Origin: Gammaproteobacteria bacterium | GTDB taxonomy: Bacteria > Pseudomonadota > Gammaproteobacteria > Thiohalobacterales > Thiohalobacteraceae | DNA: 33,481 nt | Direction of reading: 5' to 3' | NCBI GenBank assembly: GCA_002699185.1 | Contig: PABG01000056.1 | Coordinates: forward strand, 1-33,481 | Shown here: in pieces, positions 8,204-17,507 of the stretch | Layout of the letters: each line of letters begins with the position of its first letter | How positions within the stretch are numbered: position 1 is the stretch's first letter | The notes under the pieces: generated by a model | The model's input: only the letters and a program-made list of their open reading frames with translations | The model's database searches: none | What the model was told of the DNA's origin: nothing | Program-made: the position numbers and the translations under genes

Positions 8204-8845
8204 ATGCACGACTATCAGCACGAGTTTCTGCGCTTCGCCATCGACAACCAGGTCCTCAGGTTCGGCGAATTCACCCTCAAATCCGGCCGCAAGAGCCCCT
8301 ATTTCTTCAATGCCGGGCTGTTCAACACCGGCGCCCTGCTGGCCCGGCTGGGACGCTTCTATGCACAGGCCGCGGTCACGGCGGGCGTGGCGTTCGACGT
8401 GCTGTTCGGGCCCGCCTACAAGGGCATCCCGCTGGCCGCGGCCACCGCCATCGCCCTGGCCGACCGGCACGGCCGCGACGTGCCGTACTGCTTCAACCGC
8501 AAGGAGGCCAAGGACCACGGCGAGGGCGGCAACCTGGTCGGCGCCCCGCTCGCGGGCCGGGTGCTGATCGTCGACGACGTCATCACCGCCGGCACCGCCG
8601 TGCGCGAGTCCTTCGACATCATCGCCGCCGCCGGCGCCGCCCCGTCCGGCATCCTGATCTCGCTCGACCGCCAGGAACGCGGCCGCGGCGAGCGCTCGGC
8701 CATCCAGGAGATCGAAGCCGAGCATGGCATTCCCGTAATCAGCATCGTCGCCCTGGACCAGCTCATCGATTTCCTGCGCGACCAGCCCGAACTGCAGGCG
8801 CACCTGCCCGCGGTGGAGGCGTATCGGGCGGAGTACGGGGTCTGA
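8204..8845 (+). CDS. pyrE: Orotate phosphoribosyltransferase
   Basis: A 213-aa enzyme of de novo pyrimidine synthesis that joins orotate and PRPP to give OMP. The PRPP-binding motif [13 protein letters not shown] lies near residues 122-134. [16 protein letters not shown] near the N-terminus, the [11 protein letters not shown] loop and [13 protein letters not shown] (the mobile catalytic loop) are typical of the gammaproteobacterial form. The ATG at 8204 gives the normal length; the same frame is open upstream antisense to the exonuclease gene, but that extension is not coding. The ribosome-binding site is weak. Divergent from xth, as pyrE is from crc in Pseudomonas. Confidence 0.97.
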   Translation: MHDYQHEFLRFAIDNQVLRFGEFTLKSGRKSPYFFNAGLFNTGALLARLGRFYAQAAVTAGVAFDVLFGPAYKGIPLAAATAIALADRHGRDVPYCFNRKEAKDHGEGGNLVGAPLAGRVLIVDDVITAGTAVRESFDIIAAAGAAPSGILISLDRQERGRGERSAIQEIEAEHGIPVISIVALDQLIDFLRDQPELQAHLPAVEAYRAEYGV

Positions 8846-8857
8846 GAAAAAAGACTC

Positions 8858-9036
8858 ACCACAAAGCCCACGAAGAACACAAAGAAAACACAAAAAAACT
8901 GATGCAGGCCGGGATAAGCGCAGCGTTCCCGGCAGTTGCTCACAGCCTCAGTGACAGCGAAGGATGATGCCGGAAACGGTTCTGACGGCCCTTATTCCGG
9001 CCTACAGGGCTTTGTGTCCTTCGTGACCTTTGTGGT
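8858..9036. repeat. Composite nested palindrome (CACAAAG arms with inner REP pair)
   Basis: The outer arms, 8858-8884 and 9010-9036, are inverted copies matching at 24 of 27 bases. Each is built from a 9-base period (CCACAAAGC, CCACGAAGA, ACACAAAGA). Inside, TGCAGGCCGGGATAAG (8903-8918) and its inverted relative (8991-9006) frame two hairpins: GCCGGGA/TCCCGGC (8908-8933) and GCCGGAA/TTCCGGC (8969-9001). It fills the whole gap between the convergent pyrE and TauE-type genes. No open frame of note lies in it. Confidence 0.8.
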
Positions 9037-9041
9037 TCAAC

Positions 9042-9800
9042 TCATCCCTTCAGGATCAGCTGCAGCCCGACCAGGATGGTGATTACCTCGTAGACGCGCT
9101 TGATCCAGCGGTTGCCCTTGACGATGGACAGGTGCGCGCCGAGGTAGCCGCCGATGAGCGAGCCCAGGATCAGGGCCGGCAGCCAGGCCCAGTGGATGGT
9201 GCTGAGCAGCCCCAGGGTCAGCGCGCCGGCACCGTTCCAGAACACCCCGACCAGCACCAGGGTCAGCGCCACCGCGCGGCGGTAGTCCAGTCCGAACCAG
9301 CCCACCAGCCACAGGGTGACGAACAGCCCGGTGCCGGAGGTGAGCGAGCCGTTGAGCACCCCGATCAGGAACAGCCCCAGCCCACCCAGCAGCGGGCCGC
9401 TGCCGCTGCGATGGCGGGCTTCCAGCTGCAGGCCGAGTTGCGGCCGCAGCACGGAATACAGGCCCAGACCGATGGTGAGCAGGCCGAGGGCGATTTCGGC
9501 CAGACGGTCCTCCACCCGCAGGATCAGGTTGGCGCCCACCAGCACGCCGGGCAGACCGGCCAGCAGCATCATCAGGGCGAAACGCGGCTCCAGCCCGCCC
9601 TCTCTCAAGTGCCTTACCGTGGCGCCGATACCAAGAGCAACACTGGCGACCTTGTGCGTGGCCAGCGCGATCGCGAACGGCAGTCCGAGAAAGATCAGCA
9701 CGGGCAGCTGGATCAGACCGGCGCCGCCGCCGGAGAAGGCGGAAAACAGGTTCGCGATCAGGGCGATCACGAACAGGATGATCTGGTCAGCCAACTCCAC
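9042..9800 (-). CDS. TauE/SafE family sulfite/sulfonate exporter-like protein
   Basis: A 252-aa integral membrane protein with the two-half TauE/SafE (COG0730) architecture and about eight hydrophobic helices. SAFSGGGAGLIQLP near residues 20-33 and GVLNGSLTSGTGLF in the second half are the paired family motifs. Known members export sulfite, sulfoacetate or related anions; the substrate here cannot be read from sequence. The start is GTG, with a weak AAGAG upstream. It is not closely related to the COG2836 protein at 6645-7337 despite the shared family name. It lies between two composite repeats, convergent with pyrE and divergent from the DUF4124 gene. Confidence 0.88.
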   Translation of the reverse strand: MELADQIILFVIALIANLFSAFSGGGAGLIQLPVLIFLGLPFAIALATHKVASVALGIGATVRHLREGGLEPRFALMMLLAGLPGVLVGANLILRVEDRLAEIALGLLTIGLGLYSVLRPQLGLQLEARHRSGSGPLLGGLGLFLIGVLNGSLTSGTGLFVTLWLVGWFGLDYRRAVALTLVLVGVFWNGAGALTLGLLSTIHWAWLPALILGSLIGGYLGAHLSIVKGNRWIKRVYEVITILVGLQLILKG

Positions 9801-9935
9801 CGGGGCGCTCTTGAACCTGATTGCGGGCCGCGACGCGGACGACTAGGATGAATGCTCCCGGTCACATCCCGGGCAAGGGACAAGCGGCCGCACGCGGCCA
9901 CCAACGGCAATTATCATACAAGGTAGTTTGGGATC

Positions 9936-10616
9936 ATGCAGCGATTCACACCGACCCTCAATGGCCACTCCATCTCCGGATGGCTCCTGCTTGCCCTGAT
10001 GCTCGCGCTGCTGCCGCTGCAGTCCGAATCCGCGCGCCTGTACAAGTGGGTCGATGAGCAGGGCAATGTGCATTACGGCGACAAGGTGCCGCCGGAGTAC
10101 TCCAGGCAGGAGCGCAAGGTGCTCAACGACCAGGGCGTGCAGGTGGACACCCTGGAGGCGGCCAAGACACCCGAACAGATCGCCGAGGAACGCCGGCTGG
10201 AGGAGATCCGTCGCGAGGAGGAACGCAAGGCCGCCAGGCAGCGCGCTCACGACCGCATGCTGCTTTCGACCTTCACCACCGAGGACGACATGATCATGAC
10301 CCGGGACGGCAAGATCGCCGCCATCGACAGCGTGATCCGCATCACGCGGGGTCGGATCGACAAGCTCGAACAGGAGATCGAGCAGGACACCCGCCGGGCG
10401 GCCAACCTTGAGCGCGCCGGCCGGGCCGTGCCGAAGGATCTGGATGAACGCATTGCAGGCAATCGCGAACGCATTCAGCGCTATGAAAACTTCATCGAAT
10501 CCAAGCAGGCCGAACAGGAGGCCATCCGCCGCCAGTTCGAGGCCGACATCCGCCGCTTCCGCGAACTCAGGGCCATGCAGGACAAATCACCCGAGGAGGC
10601 GGTGAAGCGGCGGTGA
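9936..10616 (+). CDS. DUF4124 protein with signal peptide and coiled coil
   Basis: A 226-aa envelope protein. Residues 1-33 form an N-terminal signal or anchor (hydrophobic LLLALMLALLPL). A short DUF4124 motif follows (LYKWVDEQGNVHYGDKVP, 35-52). Residues 80-215 are highly charged and rich in E, R and K with heptad-like spacing, consistent with a long coiled coil. Function unknown; DUF4124 proteins are common periplasmic proteins in gamma- and betaproteobacteria. ATG start with a poor ribosome-binding site. It is followed at once by a composite repeat. Confidence 0.82.
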   Translation: MQRFTPTLNGHSISGWLLLALMLALLPLQSESARLYKWVDEQGNVHYGDKVPPEYSRQERKVLNDQGVQVDTLEAAKTPEQIAEERRLEEIRREEERKAARQRAHDRMLLSTFTTEDDMIMTRDGKIAAIDSVIRITRGRIDKLEQEIEQDTRRAANLERAGRAVPKDLDERIAGNRERIQRYENFIESKQAEQEAIRRQFEADIRRFRELRAMQDKSPEEAVKRR

Positions 10617-10622
10617 AATATA

Positions 10623-10733
10623 GCCACTAAATCCACGAAACCCACTAAAGGTGTCATTATTGTCATTGCCAGGGCGCTACGCGTCAGGCAATGAACAAGC
10701 AGAAATTCTCGTGGGTTTAGTGGATTTCGTGGC
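10623..10733. repeat. Composite nested palindrome (CACTAAA arms with inner TCATTGCC REP)
   Basis: The outer arms, 10623-10649 and 10707-10733, are inverted copies matching at 23 of 27 bases. The arm has a 9-base period (CCACTAAAT, CCACGAAAC, CCACTAAAG) like that of the element at 8858-9036. Inside is a smaller palindrome, TCATTGCC (10663-10670) and GGCAATGA (10687-10694), with ends like the GTCATTGC repeat family seen elsewhere in the window. It ends eight bases before the argB stop and lies between the convergent DUF4124 gene and argB. Confidence 0.78.
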
Positions 10734-10741
10734 GCATTGTA

Positions 10742-11770
<1,029 letters not shown>

Positions 11771-11786
11771 AAAGCAATCAAACGGA

Positions 11787-14366
11787 TCAGAACGGCAGCT
11801 GCAACCCCGGCTCGACCGCCAGCATGGCATTGCGGAACTGCTCCTGGATGCGCGACAGCGCCAGTTCGTCATCGGCCTCGAACCGCAGCACCAGGCAGGG
11901 CGTGGTATTGGAGGCGCGCACCAGTCCCCAGCCGTCGGCGAACTCCACCCGCAGGCCGTCGATGGTATAGAGTTCGCCGTCGGGGAAGCCGGCATTGGCC
12001 TGCAGCTGTTCCATGAAGGCCGCCGGGCGGCCTTCCTCCATGCACACGTTCAGCTCGGGCGTGCTGACACTCTGCGGCAGCACGGCGAACACTCCGCTGG
12101 TCTCGCGATGGTCGTTGGCCAGTACCTCCAGCAGGCGGGCGCCGGTGTAGAGGGCGTCGTCGAAGCCGTACCAACGCTCCTGGAAGAAGATATGGCCGCT
12201 CATCTCGCCAGCGAGCAGCGCCCCGGTCTCCTTCATGCGCGCCTTGATCAGCGAGTGGCCGGTCTTCCACATCTCGGGCACGCCGCCGAAATCGCGGATG
12301 ATCCTGCCCAGATGCCGCGAGCACTTGACGTCGTAGATGATCTCGCCGCCGGGGTTGCGGCTGAGCACGTCCATGCCCAGCAGCATCATCAGCCGGTCGG
12401 GCCAGATGATGTTGCCCGCGGAATCGACCACGCCCAAGCGGTCACCGTCGCCGTCGAAGGCCAGACCCAGGTCGGCCTGGTTGTCGCGCACCGCCTGGAT
12501 CAGGGCCTCGAGGTTCTCGGGCCGGCTGGGATCGGGATGATGATTGGGGAAGCTGCCGTCGACTTCGCAGTACAGCGGAATGACCTGGCAGCCGAGCGAC
12601 TCGAACAGTGAGGGCGCGAACGCCCCGGCTGCGCCGTTGCCGCAGTCGACCACCACCTTGAGCGACTTGGCCAGCTGCACATCGGAGCGGATACGTTCCA
12701 GGTAGTCACCGGCGACATCGACCGCCTCCAGGCCGCCCCGACCGCTGGCATAGTCCTGCTGCTCGACCCGCCGGCGCAGGTCCTGGATGGCCTCGCCGGA
12801 CAGGGTCTGGCCGGCGATGACCACCTTGAGCCCGTTGTACTCGCCCGGATTGTGGCTGCCGGTGACGACCACGCCGGAATTGCTGTCCAGGTAATGGGTG
12901 GCGAAGTAGACCAGCGGCGAAATGGCCTGGCCGATATCCTTGACGTCGATGCCGGTGGCACGCAGGCCGCGGATCAGGGCCTCGGCCAGTTCCGGACTGG
13001 AATCGCGGCCGTCGCGGCCGACCACGATGCTGCTCTCGCCCTGGGCCAGGGCCTGGGAGCCGATGGCGCGGCCGAGCTCATGCACCACGTCGGGACTGAG
13101 CGTTTCGCCGACGACGCCGCGGATATCGTAGGCGCGGAAGATGCTCGGATCGGCATTGACCCGGCTGACCTTGAGCGGCGCGGCGCCCAGCGCGCTGTCA
13201 TCGAGCACGGTCAGATCGGGCGGCGCCTCCTCCTCCAGCTCGATCCCGCCCGTGGTGGGGGGGCTGCCGGCCATGGCCGCCGACATGCGCTCGATACCGG
13301 CGCTGCCGCGCAGGGCGCCTGACTCGGCGAGCGAGCGCAGTCCCTCGAGCAGAGGGTGGCTCTCCCGGGCATGCAGATCGTAATCGTTCTGCAGCCGCCC
13401 CTCACGGGCATCGCGCACGGCGCCCAGCAGGGTCACCTGATCCTGCTGCAGGGCCCTGCCATAGAGCCGCAGCAGCAGATAGAACACCAGGATCAGCACC
13501 AGGGCGCCGGCGCCGCCCAGCATCAGTACGCTGTTCCAGCTCGCGCCCGGGTCCACGGGCGGCGCCCAGTAGGCAACCTTCAGCCGGCTGCCCGCCACCG
13601 GCAACTCCACTGCGGGCGCCCCCTGGCGGAAGGCTTCCCGTCCCTGCCTGGCGATGACCAGGGGCTGGCCACCGTTGACCTGCTGCTGCACCTCGCCATA
13701 GCCCTGACCCAGGTGCGCCCCCTCCAGCGCCTGCTGCAGGGTCTGGACCGGGAAACCGAGCATGAGATGGCCGACAATGCGGCGCCCGTCGTCGTCCAGC
13801 ACCCGTCGCACCAGATTCAGGTGCTGCCCCGGCTTGTTGAACAGGTGCACCTCGGCCGGCGGCGGCGTATCACGGGTCTCGGCCTGGCGCAGCAGGTCGA
13901 GCGCGGCGTAACTGATGGGCGGATTGGCCTCCAGGTCAACCGTCTCGACGCCGGGCGGCAGCAGATTGACGCCACTGGCCGCGGGAAACAGCTGACGGAT
14001 GCGCGCCGCCTGCTCCCGCAGGGCAGCCGCATCCCCGGACTGCAGGGCATGCCTGAGGGCCGGATCCTGCGTCAGCGCATCCATTTCGGCCCCGCGTCCG
14101 CCGACAAAGGCGGCCAGACGGTCGGCGACATTGTCGGCCATCATGGCCACTTCCCGGTCCCGACTGGCCTCGATCTCACGGTCGGCCGTATGGCGCACAT
14201 AAGCACTGATGCCGAGGATGATGACGGCACCGAGCAGGCCGGCAAACAGTCCCAGCTGCATCAGGCCGATCCGCCCGCCGCTGCGGCGCCGGCCGGCCTG
14301 CCTGTCACCACCCCGTTTCTTCGCCGGCTTGTCGGCCCCCTTGGCCCTGGACAGCTTGAATCCCAT
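11787..14366 (-). CDS. algC: Membrane-anchored phosphomannomutase/phosphoglucomutase AlgC (long form)
   Basis: An 859-aa protein whose C-terminal half (from about residue 405) is a complete alpha-D-phosphohexomutase. It has the phosphoserine loop TGSHNPGEYNG (about 500), the metal site DGDGDR (about 636), the sugar loop GEMSGH and the phosphate-binding RASNTTP. It interconverts mannose- or glucose-1-phosphate and the 6-phosphates for LPS and exopolysaccharide precursors. The N-terminal half has a basic tail, a transmembrane helix (about 35-57), an extracytoplasmic region of about 220 residues and a second helix (about 279-300). The region between helices resembles the sensor-like domains of receptors. 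Long AlgC forms are known in Pseudomonas annotations. Start ATG, weak ribosome-binding site; dut lies just upstream. Confidence 0.94.
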   Translation of the reverse strand: MGFKLSRAKGADKPAKKRGGDRQAGRRRSGGRIGLMQLGLFAGLLGAVIILGISAYVRHTADREIEASRDREVAMMADNVADRLAAFVGGRGAEMDALTQDPALRHALQSGDAAALREQAARIRQLFPAASGVNLLPPGVETVDLEANPPISYAALDLLRQAETRDTPPPAEVHLFNKPGQHLNLVRRVLDDDGRRIVGHLMLGFPVQTLQQALEGAHLGQGYGEVQQQVNGGQPLVIARQGREAFRQGAPAVELPVAGSRLKVAYWAPPVDPGASWNSVLMLGGAGALVLILVFYLLLRLYGRALQQDQVTLLGAVRDAREGRLQNDYDLHARESHPLLEGLRSLAESGALRGSAGIERMSAAMAGSPPTTGGIELEEEAPPDLTVLDDSALGAAPLKVSRVNADPSIFRAYDIRGVVGETLSPDVVHELGRAIGSQALAQGESSIVVGRDGRDSSPELAEALIRGLRATGIDVKDIGQAISPLVYFATHYLDSNSGVVVTGSHNPGEYNGLKVVIAGQTLSGEAIQDLRRRVEQQDYASGRGGLEAVDVAGDYLERIRSDVQLAKSLKVVVDCGNGAAGAFAPSLFESLGCQVIPLYCEVDGSFPNHHPDPSRPENLEALIQAVRDNQADLGLAFDGDGDRLGVVDSAGNIIWPDRLMMLLGMDVLSRNPGGEIIYDVKCSRHLGRIIRDFGGVPEMWKTGHSLIKARMKETGALLAGEMSGHIFFQERWYGFDDALYTGARLLEVLANDHRETSGVFAVLPQSVSTPELNVCMEEGRPAAFMEQLQANAGFPDGELYTIDGLRVEFADGWGLVRASNTTPCLVLRFEADDELALSRIQEQFRNAMLAVEPGLQLPF

Positions 14367-14408
14367 TATCGGCCCAACCTCATATCAGCTTTCTGTGTAC
14401 AGCGGCCG

Positions 14409-14867
14409 TTATTGCCGGCCCGTATGCCCGAAACCGCCGGCTCCGCGCACGCTTGCGTCGAACTCGCTGACCCGCTCGAATTCCGCCCTCACCACCGGCA
14501 CGAACACCATCTGCGCGATACGATCCCCCGGCTCGATGGTAAAAACGGCCTCCCCGCGGTTCCAGCAGGACACGAACACCTGCCCCTGGTAGTCCGAATC
14601 GATCAGTCCGACCAGATTGCCCAGCACGATGCCGTGTTTGTGGCCCAGACCGGAGCGCGGCAGCAGCACGGCGGCCAGATCGGTCTGCTCCATATGGATG
14701 GCGATCCCGGTCGGGATCAGCACGGTCTCGCCCGGGGCGACGGTGAGGGCCGCGTCCACGCAGGCGCGCAGGTCCATGCCGGCCGCACCGTCGGTGGCGT
14801 AATCGGGAAGCGGGAATTCATGTCCCAGACGTTCATCCAGAACCTTGAGCTGAACCTTTCTCTGCAT
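14409..14867 (-). CDS. dut: Deoxyuridine 5'-triphosphate nucleotidohydrolase (dUTPase)
   Basis: A 152-aa trimeric dUTPase that hydrolyses dUTP to dUMP and keeps uracil out of DNA. The five family motifs are visible: [42 protein letters not shown], and the C-terminal [10 protein letters not shown] arm. The ATG at 14867 gives the family's usual [15 protein letters not shown] start; the frame is open 20 codons further up but that part lies inside coaBC. The coding region overlaps the 3' end of coaBC by 35 bases, so translational coupling is expected. The conserved order coaBC-dut-algC supports it. Confidence 0.97.
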   Translation of the reverse strand: MQRKVQLKVLDERLGHEFPLPDYATDGAAGMDLRACVDAALTVAPGETVLIPTGIAIHMEQTDLAAVLLPRSGLGHKHGIVLGNLVGLIDSDYQGQVFVSCWNRGEAVFTIEPGDRIAQMVFVPVVRAEFERVSEFDASVRGAGGFGHTGRQ

Positions 14868-16089
14868 GAGCGGCCTTTGTTGTGTTATCGGACGAAGCGT
14901 CGTGAAACCGTTGCGCGATAAATGCAATCAATTCCCGTGCCAGCTGCGGCTTGGACTGGCGCGGCAGTGATTCGGCACCCCCTTCCCAGTACAGGGTCAG
15001 GGCATTGTCCTCGGTATCGAAGCCCTGCCCCGGGCCCACCAGGTTGGCGGCGATCAGATCCAGCGATTTCTGCATCCGTTTGGCGCGCGCATTGGCCTCC
15101 AGATCCCGGGTCTCGGCAGCAAAGCCGACGGTGAAGGGCCGCGGTTCGCCCTGTGCCACCTCCGCCAGAATATCCGGATTGCGCACCAGATCCAGCGACA
15201 GGTTCGCATCCTGCTTTTTCAGTTTCTGCGCCGCCGCCTGCGCCGGGCGGTAGTCGGCCACGGCGGCCGCGCCGATGAAGATGTCGCAGCCGGGCAGCGC
15301 CGCCCGTACCGCCGCACGCATCTCCTCCGCGGTGTCCACCATCACCCGTTCTATGCCCGGCGGGCCGTCCAGCGCCACCGGCCCGCTGACCAGGGTCACC
15401 CGCGCACCCGCCTCGCGCGCCGCGGCGGCCACGGCATAGCCCATGCGGCCGGAGCTGCGGTTGCTGATGTAACGCACCGGATCGATGGCCTCGCGGGTCG
15501 GACCGGCCGTGACCAGCACCCGCAGCCCAGCCAGCCGGCCGGTCTCGAAACTGGCGGCCAGGTCGGCGATCAGATCCTGCGGCTCCCGCATCCGGCCCGG
15601 ACCGGTCTCGCCGCAGGCCTGCTCGCCAGCCTCCGGCCCCAGCAACCGGGCACCGCGCCCGGCCAGCAGTTCGACATTGGCCCGGGTGGCCGGATGCGCC
15701 CACATGGCCTGGTTCATGGCCGGCGCCAGCAGCAGCGGCGCCCGGCTGGCCAGGCACAGGGTGGCGAGCAGATCATCGGCCCGGCCCTGGGCCAGCCGGG
15801 CGAGCAGATCGGCGCTGGCCGGCGCGACCAGCACGGCATCGGCCCAGCGCGCCAGTTCGATATGACCCATGCCGGCCTCGGCCTCAGCGTCGAACAATTC
15901 GGTGCGCACCGGCTGGCCCGACAGGGCCTGCAGTGTCAGCGGCGTGATGAAACGCTGGGCACCGGCGGTCATCACCACCCGCACCTCGGCTCCGGCCGCA
16001 CGCAGTCCGCGCACCAGTTCGGCGCTCTTGTAGGCGGCGATGCCGCCGCTCACCCCAAGCAGGATGCGTTTTCCGATAAGGGATTGCAT
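14833..16089 (-). CDS. coaBC: Bifunctional CoaBC (PPC synthetase/decarboxylase)
   Basis: A 418-aa fusion enzyme of coenzyme A synthesis. The N-terminal flavoprotein CoaC decarboxylates 4'-phosphopantothenoylcysteine and shows [16 protein letters not shown] (start), [33 protein letters not shown] and the [10 protein letters not shown] cysteine loop. The C-terminal CoaB joins 4'-phosphopantothenate to cysteine using CTP, with [30 protein letters not shown] and KLKK. The ATG at 16089 sets the usual [15 protein letters not shown] start; the longer open frame above it overlaps radC and is rejected. Divergent from radC by 118 bases. Confidence 0.97.
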   Translation of the reverse strand: MQSLIGKRILLGVSGGIAAYKSAELVRGLRAAGAEVRVVMTAGAQRFITPLTLQALSGQPVRTELFDAEAEAGMGHIELARWADAVLVAPASADLLARLAQGRADDLLATLCLASRAPLLLAPAMNQAMWAHPATRANVELLAGRGARLLGPEAGEQACGETGPGRMREPQDLIADLAASFETGRLAGLRVLVTAGPTREAIDPVRYISNRSSGRMGYAVAAAAREAGARVTLVSGPVALDGPPGIERVMVDTAEEMRAAVRAALPGCDIFIGAAAVADYRPAQAAAQKLKKQDANLSLDLVRNPDILAEVAQGEPRPFTVGFAAETRDLEANARAKRMQKSLDLIAANLVGPGQGFDTEDNALTLYWEGGAESLPRQSKPQLARELIAFIAQRFHDASSDNTTKAAHAEKGSAQGSG

Positions 16090-16207
16090 GACGGGAAGTT
16101 TATCAGAGGTTGCCCCATTCACCCACGCACCGGGGCCACGCCGCTGGTCCCGGCCCATGCCCCCGGCTATGATACGCCCGTTGAGACTGTCGACACGGAG
16201 GTTGACC

Positions 16208-16882
16208 ATGACGATCCGGGACTGGCCGGTGGAAGAGCGGCCGCGCGAAAAACTGCTGTCCCAGGGGGCGGCGGCCCTGTCGGATGCCGAGTTGCTGGCC
16301 ATCTTTCTGCGCACCGGGATACCCGGCAAGGACGCCGTGGCACTGGCCCGGGAGTTGCTGCGCAGCCATGGCGGGCTGCGCGGCCTGCTCAGCCTGGGAC
16401 CGCGCGAACTGGAAACCGCCCCGGGGCTGGGGCCGGCCAAGTACGTCCAGCTGCAGGCCGCCCTGGAAATGGCGCGGCGCCACTACCTGGACCGGCTCAA
16501 GCGCGGCAGCGTGCTGAGCAATCCCGACGACACCCGCCGCTACCTGCACGCCCGCCTCAGTCATTATCCCCATGAGGTCTTCGCCTGCCTGTTCCTGGAC
16601 AACCGCCATGCCGTGATCGAATGCGAGGAACTGTTCCGCGGCACCCTGAACAGCGCCGCCGTCCATCCCCGCGAAGTGGTCAAGGCCGCCCTCGGCCACA
16701 ACGCCGCCGCCGTGATCCTGGCCCACAACCACCCTTCCGGGGTGGCCGAGCCCAGTCACGCCGATCAGCAGCTGACCCGGCGCCTGAAGGAGGCCCTGGC
16801 CCTGGTCGAGATCCGGGTGCTGGACCATCTGGTGATCGGGACCGGCGAGACGGTTTCCCTGGCCGAGCGGGGACTCATATGA
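16208..16882 (+). CDS. radC: RadC family protein (JAB/MPN domain)
   Basis: A 224-aa RadC/UPF0758 protein. The N-terminal helix-hairpin-helix-like part contains [19 protein letters not shown]. The C-terminal MPN/JAB1 metalloprotease-like domain has the metal motif HNHPSG near residue 176, with the downstream aspartate D187 about ten residues after it. The old DNA-repair label is not well supported for the family; the true role is unclear. The ATG at 16208 has GGAGG at 16197-16201 with 6-base spacing. Its position between coaBC and rpmB is the same as in Pseudomonas and Escherichia coli. Confidence 0.95.
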   Translation: MTIRDWPVEERPREKLLSQGAAALSDAELLAIFLRTGIPGKDAVALARELLRSHGGLRGLLSLGPRELETAPGLGPAKYVQLQAALEMARRHYLDRLKRGSVLSNPDDTRRYLHARLSHYPHEVFACLFLDNRHAVIECEELFRGTLNSAAVHPREVVKAALGHNAAAVILAHNHPSGVAEPSHADQQLTRRLKEALALVEIRVLDHLVIGTGETVSLAERGLI

Positions 16883-16933
16883 ATCAAGGAGTTGCCGCCG
16901 CACACCGGCACCCGCAACCACTGTCGGGGATGC

Positions 16934-16962
16934 TTGCCCCGTCGCCCGGGTTCTGACATAAT
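16934..16962 (+). promoter_or_regulatory. Sigma-70 promoter for rpmB-rpmG
   Basis: -35 TTGCCC (16934-16939), a 17-base spacer and -10 CATAAT (16957-16962), with an extended TGA just before the -10. The following bases, GCGCGGC, form a GC-rich discriminator typical of stringently controlled ribosomal promoters (inference). It lies 58 bases upstream of the rpmB ATG. Confidence 0.65.
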
Positions 16963-17020
16963 GCGCGGCTCTTCTCGGCGTGTGTGCCGAATGGAACGAT
17001 TTTTCTGAAGGGTTCTAGCC

Positions 17021-17257
17021 ATGTCCAGAGTATGCCAGGTCACGGGGAAGCGTCCGGTCACGGGCAACAACGTCTCCCACGCGAACAACAAGACCAAGCG
17101 GCGCTTTCTGCCGAATCTGCACACCCACCGCTTCTGGGTGGAGAGCGAGCAGCGCTGGGTGAAGCTGCGCGTCTCCGGCAAGGGCATGCGCATCATCGAC
17201 AAGAAGGGCATCGAGACCGTCCTGTCCGAAATCCGCGCCCGCGGCGAACAGGTCTGA
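17021..17257 (+). CDS. rpmB: 50S ribosomal protein L28
   Basis: A 78-aa ribosomal protein of the large subunit. It has the typical [21 protein letters not shown]-terminus and [21 protein letters not shown] middle, with a single cysteine and so no zinc ribbon (the C-minus form). Full length for gammaproteobacteria. The ATG has GAAGGG about 8 bases upstream. It pairs with rpmG 10 bases downstream; this two-gene ribosomal operon is conserved. Confidence 0.98.
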   Translation: MSRVCQVTGKRPVTGNNVSHANNKTKRRFLPNLHTHRFWVESEQRWVKLRVSGKGMRIIDKKGIETVLSEIRARGEQV

Positions 17258-17267
17258 GGAGGCAAGC

Positions 17268-17435
17268 ATGGCCAAGGCAATCCGCGAAAAGATCAAGCTG
17301 GTCTCCAGCGCCGGCACCGGTCACTTCTATACCACCACCAAGAACAAGCGCAACACGCCGAACAAGCTCGAATTCAAGAAGTACGACCCGGTGGTGCGCC
17401 AGCATGTGACCTACAAGGAAGCCAAGATCAAGTAA
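17268..17435 (+). CDS. rpmG: 50S ribosomal protein L33
   Basis: A 55-aa large-subunit protein beginning [20 protein letters not shown] and ending EAKIK. It has no cysteines, so it is the zinc-independent form, in agreement with L28. The start ATG is 10 bases after the rpmB stop, with GAGGAGG inside that gap (17257-17262). It is followed by a strong bidirectional terminator. Confidence 0.97.
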   Translation: MAKAIREKIKLVSSAGTGHFYTTTKNKRNTPNKLEFKKYDPVVRQHVTYKEAKIK

Positions 17436-17458
17436 GGCTTCCCGGCTCCGAGCCCAAC

Positions 17459-17485
17459 AAAAAACCCGGCACTGCCGGGTTTTTT
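17459..17485. terminator. Bidirectional terminator between rpmG and the desaturase gene
   Basis: Stem CCCGGC (17465-17470) and GCCGGG (17474-17479), extended by AA/TT pairs, with a 3-base ACT loop. Six T residues follow on the plus strand (17480-17485). Six A residues precede the stem (17459-17464) and become a T-tract on the minus strand. It thus serves rpmG (plus) and the convergent desaturase gene (minus). Confidence 0.88.
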
Positions 17486-17507
17486 GTTGCCTGCCTGCCG
17501 GACAGGC

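Noticed and set aside
13356-14921. Long open frame (521 codons) on the plus strand opposite algC and dut
   Set aside because: It is antisense to well-supported genes; its translation is rich in Q, H, G and R with no family motif. High GC opens such frames by chance.
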